Part shown: in pieces, positions 15,850 through 15,970 of the stretch
Numbering within the stretch: the stretch's first letter is position 1
Layout: each line of letters starts with the position of its first letter
Assembly: GCA_937980285.1 (NCBI GenBank)
Contig: CALJQI010000180.1
Location: 1-15,970, forward strand
Reading direction: 5' to 3'
Length of the DNA stretch: 15,970 nucleotides
Origin: an uncultured Gammaproteobacteria bacterium
Lineage (GTDB): Bacteria; Pseudomonadota; Gammaproteobacteria; GCA-001735895
Position numbers and translations under genes: made by a program
The notes under the pieces: generated by a model
The model's database searches: none
Seen by the model: only the letters and a program-made list of their open reading frames with translations
What the model was told of the DNA's origin: nothing

Positions 15850-15869
15850 TTCAATACCTCGTTGAGTTA

Positions 15870-15889
15870 GCCCGCGCGTTCACGCGGGC
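15870..15889 (-). other. Intercistronic hairpin between rpsB and tsf
   Basis: The minus strand reads GCCCGCG, then a six-base loop TGAACG, then CGCGGGC: a perfect 7-bp GC stem starting just after the rpsB stop. AACTCAACGAGG follows, with no T tract, so it is not a standard terminator. It ends nine bases before the tsf Shine-Dalgarno and could protect processed mRNA ends, attenuate tsf or set the S2:EF-Ts ratio. The effect is inferred. Confidence 0.6.
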
Positions 15890-15895
15890 GCTGAA

Positions 15896-15970
15896 TTAGT
15901 CCTTGCTAGCCGCCTTCTTGGTGGCAGCTTTCTTGGTTGCCGCCTTCTTGGTCGCAGCCTTCTTGGTCGC
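15896..15970 (-). CDS. rpsB: Ribosomal protein S2, C-terminal tail only
   Basis: Only the last 24 codons and TAA lie in the window. They encode four ATKKA units and then ASKD, a lysine/alanine-rich low-complexity tail. The identification rests on context: rpsB almost universally precedes tsf in bacteria, and the gene ends 46 bases before tsf in the same direction. E. coli S2 ends in an acidic tail instead, so this extension is lineage-specific if the call is right. The visible residues alone could also fit a histone-like or other basic-tailed protein. Confidence 0.72.
   Translation of the reverse strand, partial: ATKKAATKKAATKKAATKKAASKD
15911..15970 (-). repeat. 15-bp tandem repeat encoding ATKKA units
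   Basis: Four in-frame copies of a 15-bp unit that differ only at third codon positions (AAG/AAA, GCT/GCG, GCG/GCC/GCA). The array reaches the right edge and probably continues beyond it. Silent differences between copies indicate that the amino-acid pattern has been maintained rather than freshly amplified. Confidence 0.9.

Overview
The window is a chromosomal core segment of a gammaproteobacterium. All genes lie on the minus strand, so transcription runs from the right edge to the left. The order, read along transcription, is rpsB (tail only), tsf, pyrH, frr, uppS, cdsA, dxr, rseP, bamA, skp, lpxD, fabZ, lpxA, and then a very large exported NHL/TPR protein that runs off the left edge. Composition is moderately GC-rich and even throughout. 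I see no tRNA, rRNA, insertion sequence, integrase, phage gene or CRISPR array. The order frr-uppS-cdsA-dxr-rseP matches Pseudomonas-type gammaproteobacteria as I recall them; Escherichia coli has dxr directly after frr. I cannot name a genus.

Right part (about 14.8-16.0 kb): the end of rpsB carries a lysine/alanine repeat tail. It is followed by tsf, which starts with GTG, and then by a textbook intrinsic terminator. This rpsB-tsf unit is therefore separated from what follows. The 187-base gap before pyrH holds the terminator, a candidate promoter and two small hairpins.

Middle part (about 4.2-14.8 kb): twelve genes are packed head to tail, with gaps of 2-47 bases or overlaps of 1-4 bases (pyrH/frr, uppS/cdsA, cdsA/dxr and fabZ/lpxA overlap). 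The genes form a coherent growth and envelope programme: UMP kinase and ribosome recycling; undecaprenyl-diphosphate and CDP-diacylglycerol synthesis; the first committed MEP isoprenoid step; the RseP site-2 protease; outer-membrane protein assembly (BamA and its chaperone Skp); and lipid A synthesis (LpxD, LpxA) together with FabZ. Three neighbouring envelope genes (bamA, skp, fabZ) appear to start with TTG.

Left part (1-4123): where lpxB usually follows lpxA, there is instead a gene of at least 1374 codons. It encodes a signal peptide, an NHL-type beta-propeller region, a fibronectin-III-like module, a long TPR array, a beta-rich segment, and the beginning of what looks like a transglutaminase-type domain cut by the window edge. 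This is the least understood gene here and the main candidate for new biology. The rest is well-known core machinery with a few lineage-specific details: a Leu at the LpxA acyl-chain ruler position, a 12-bp tandem repeat in lpxD, and a 15-bp repeat tail in rpsB.
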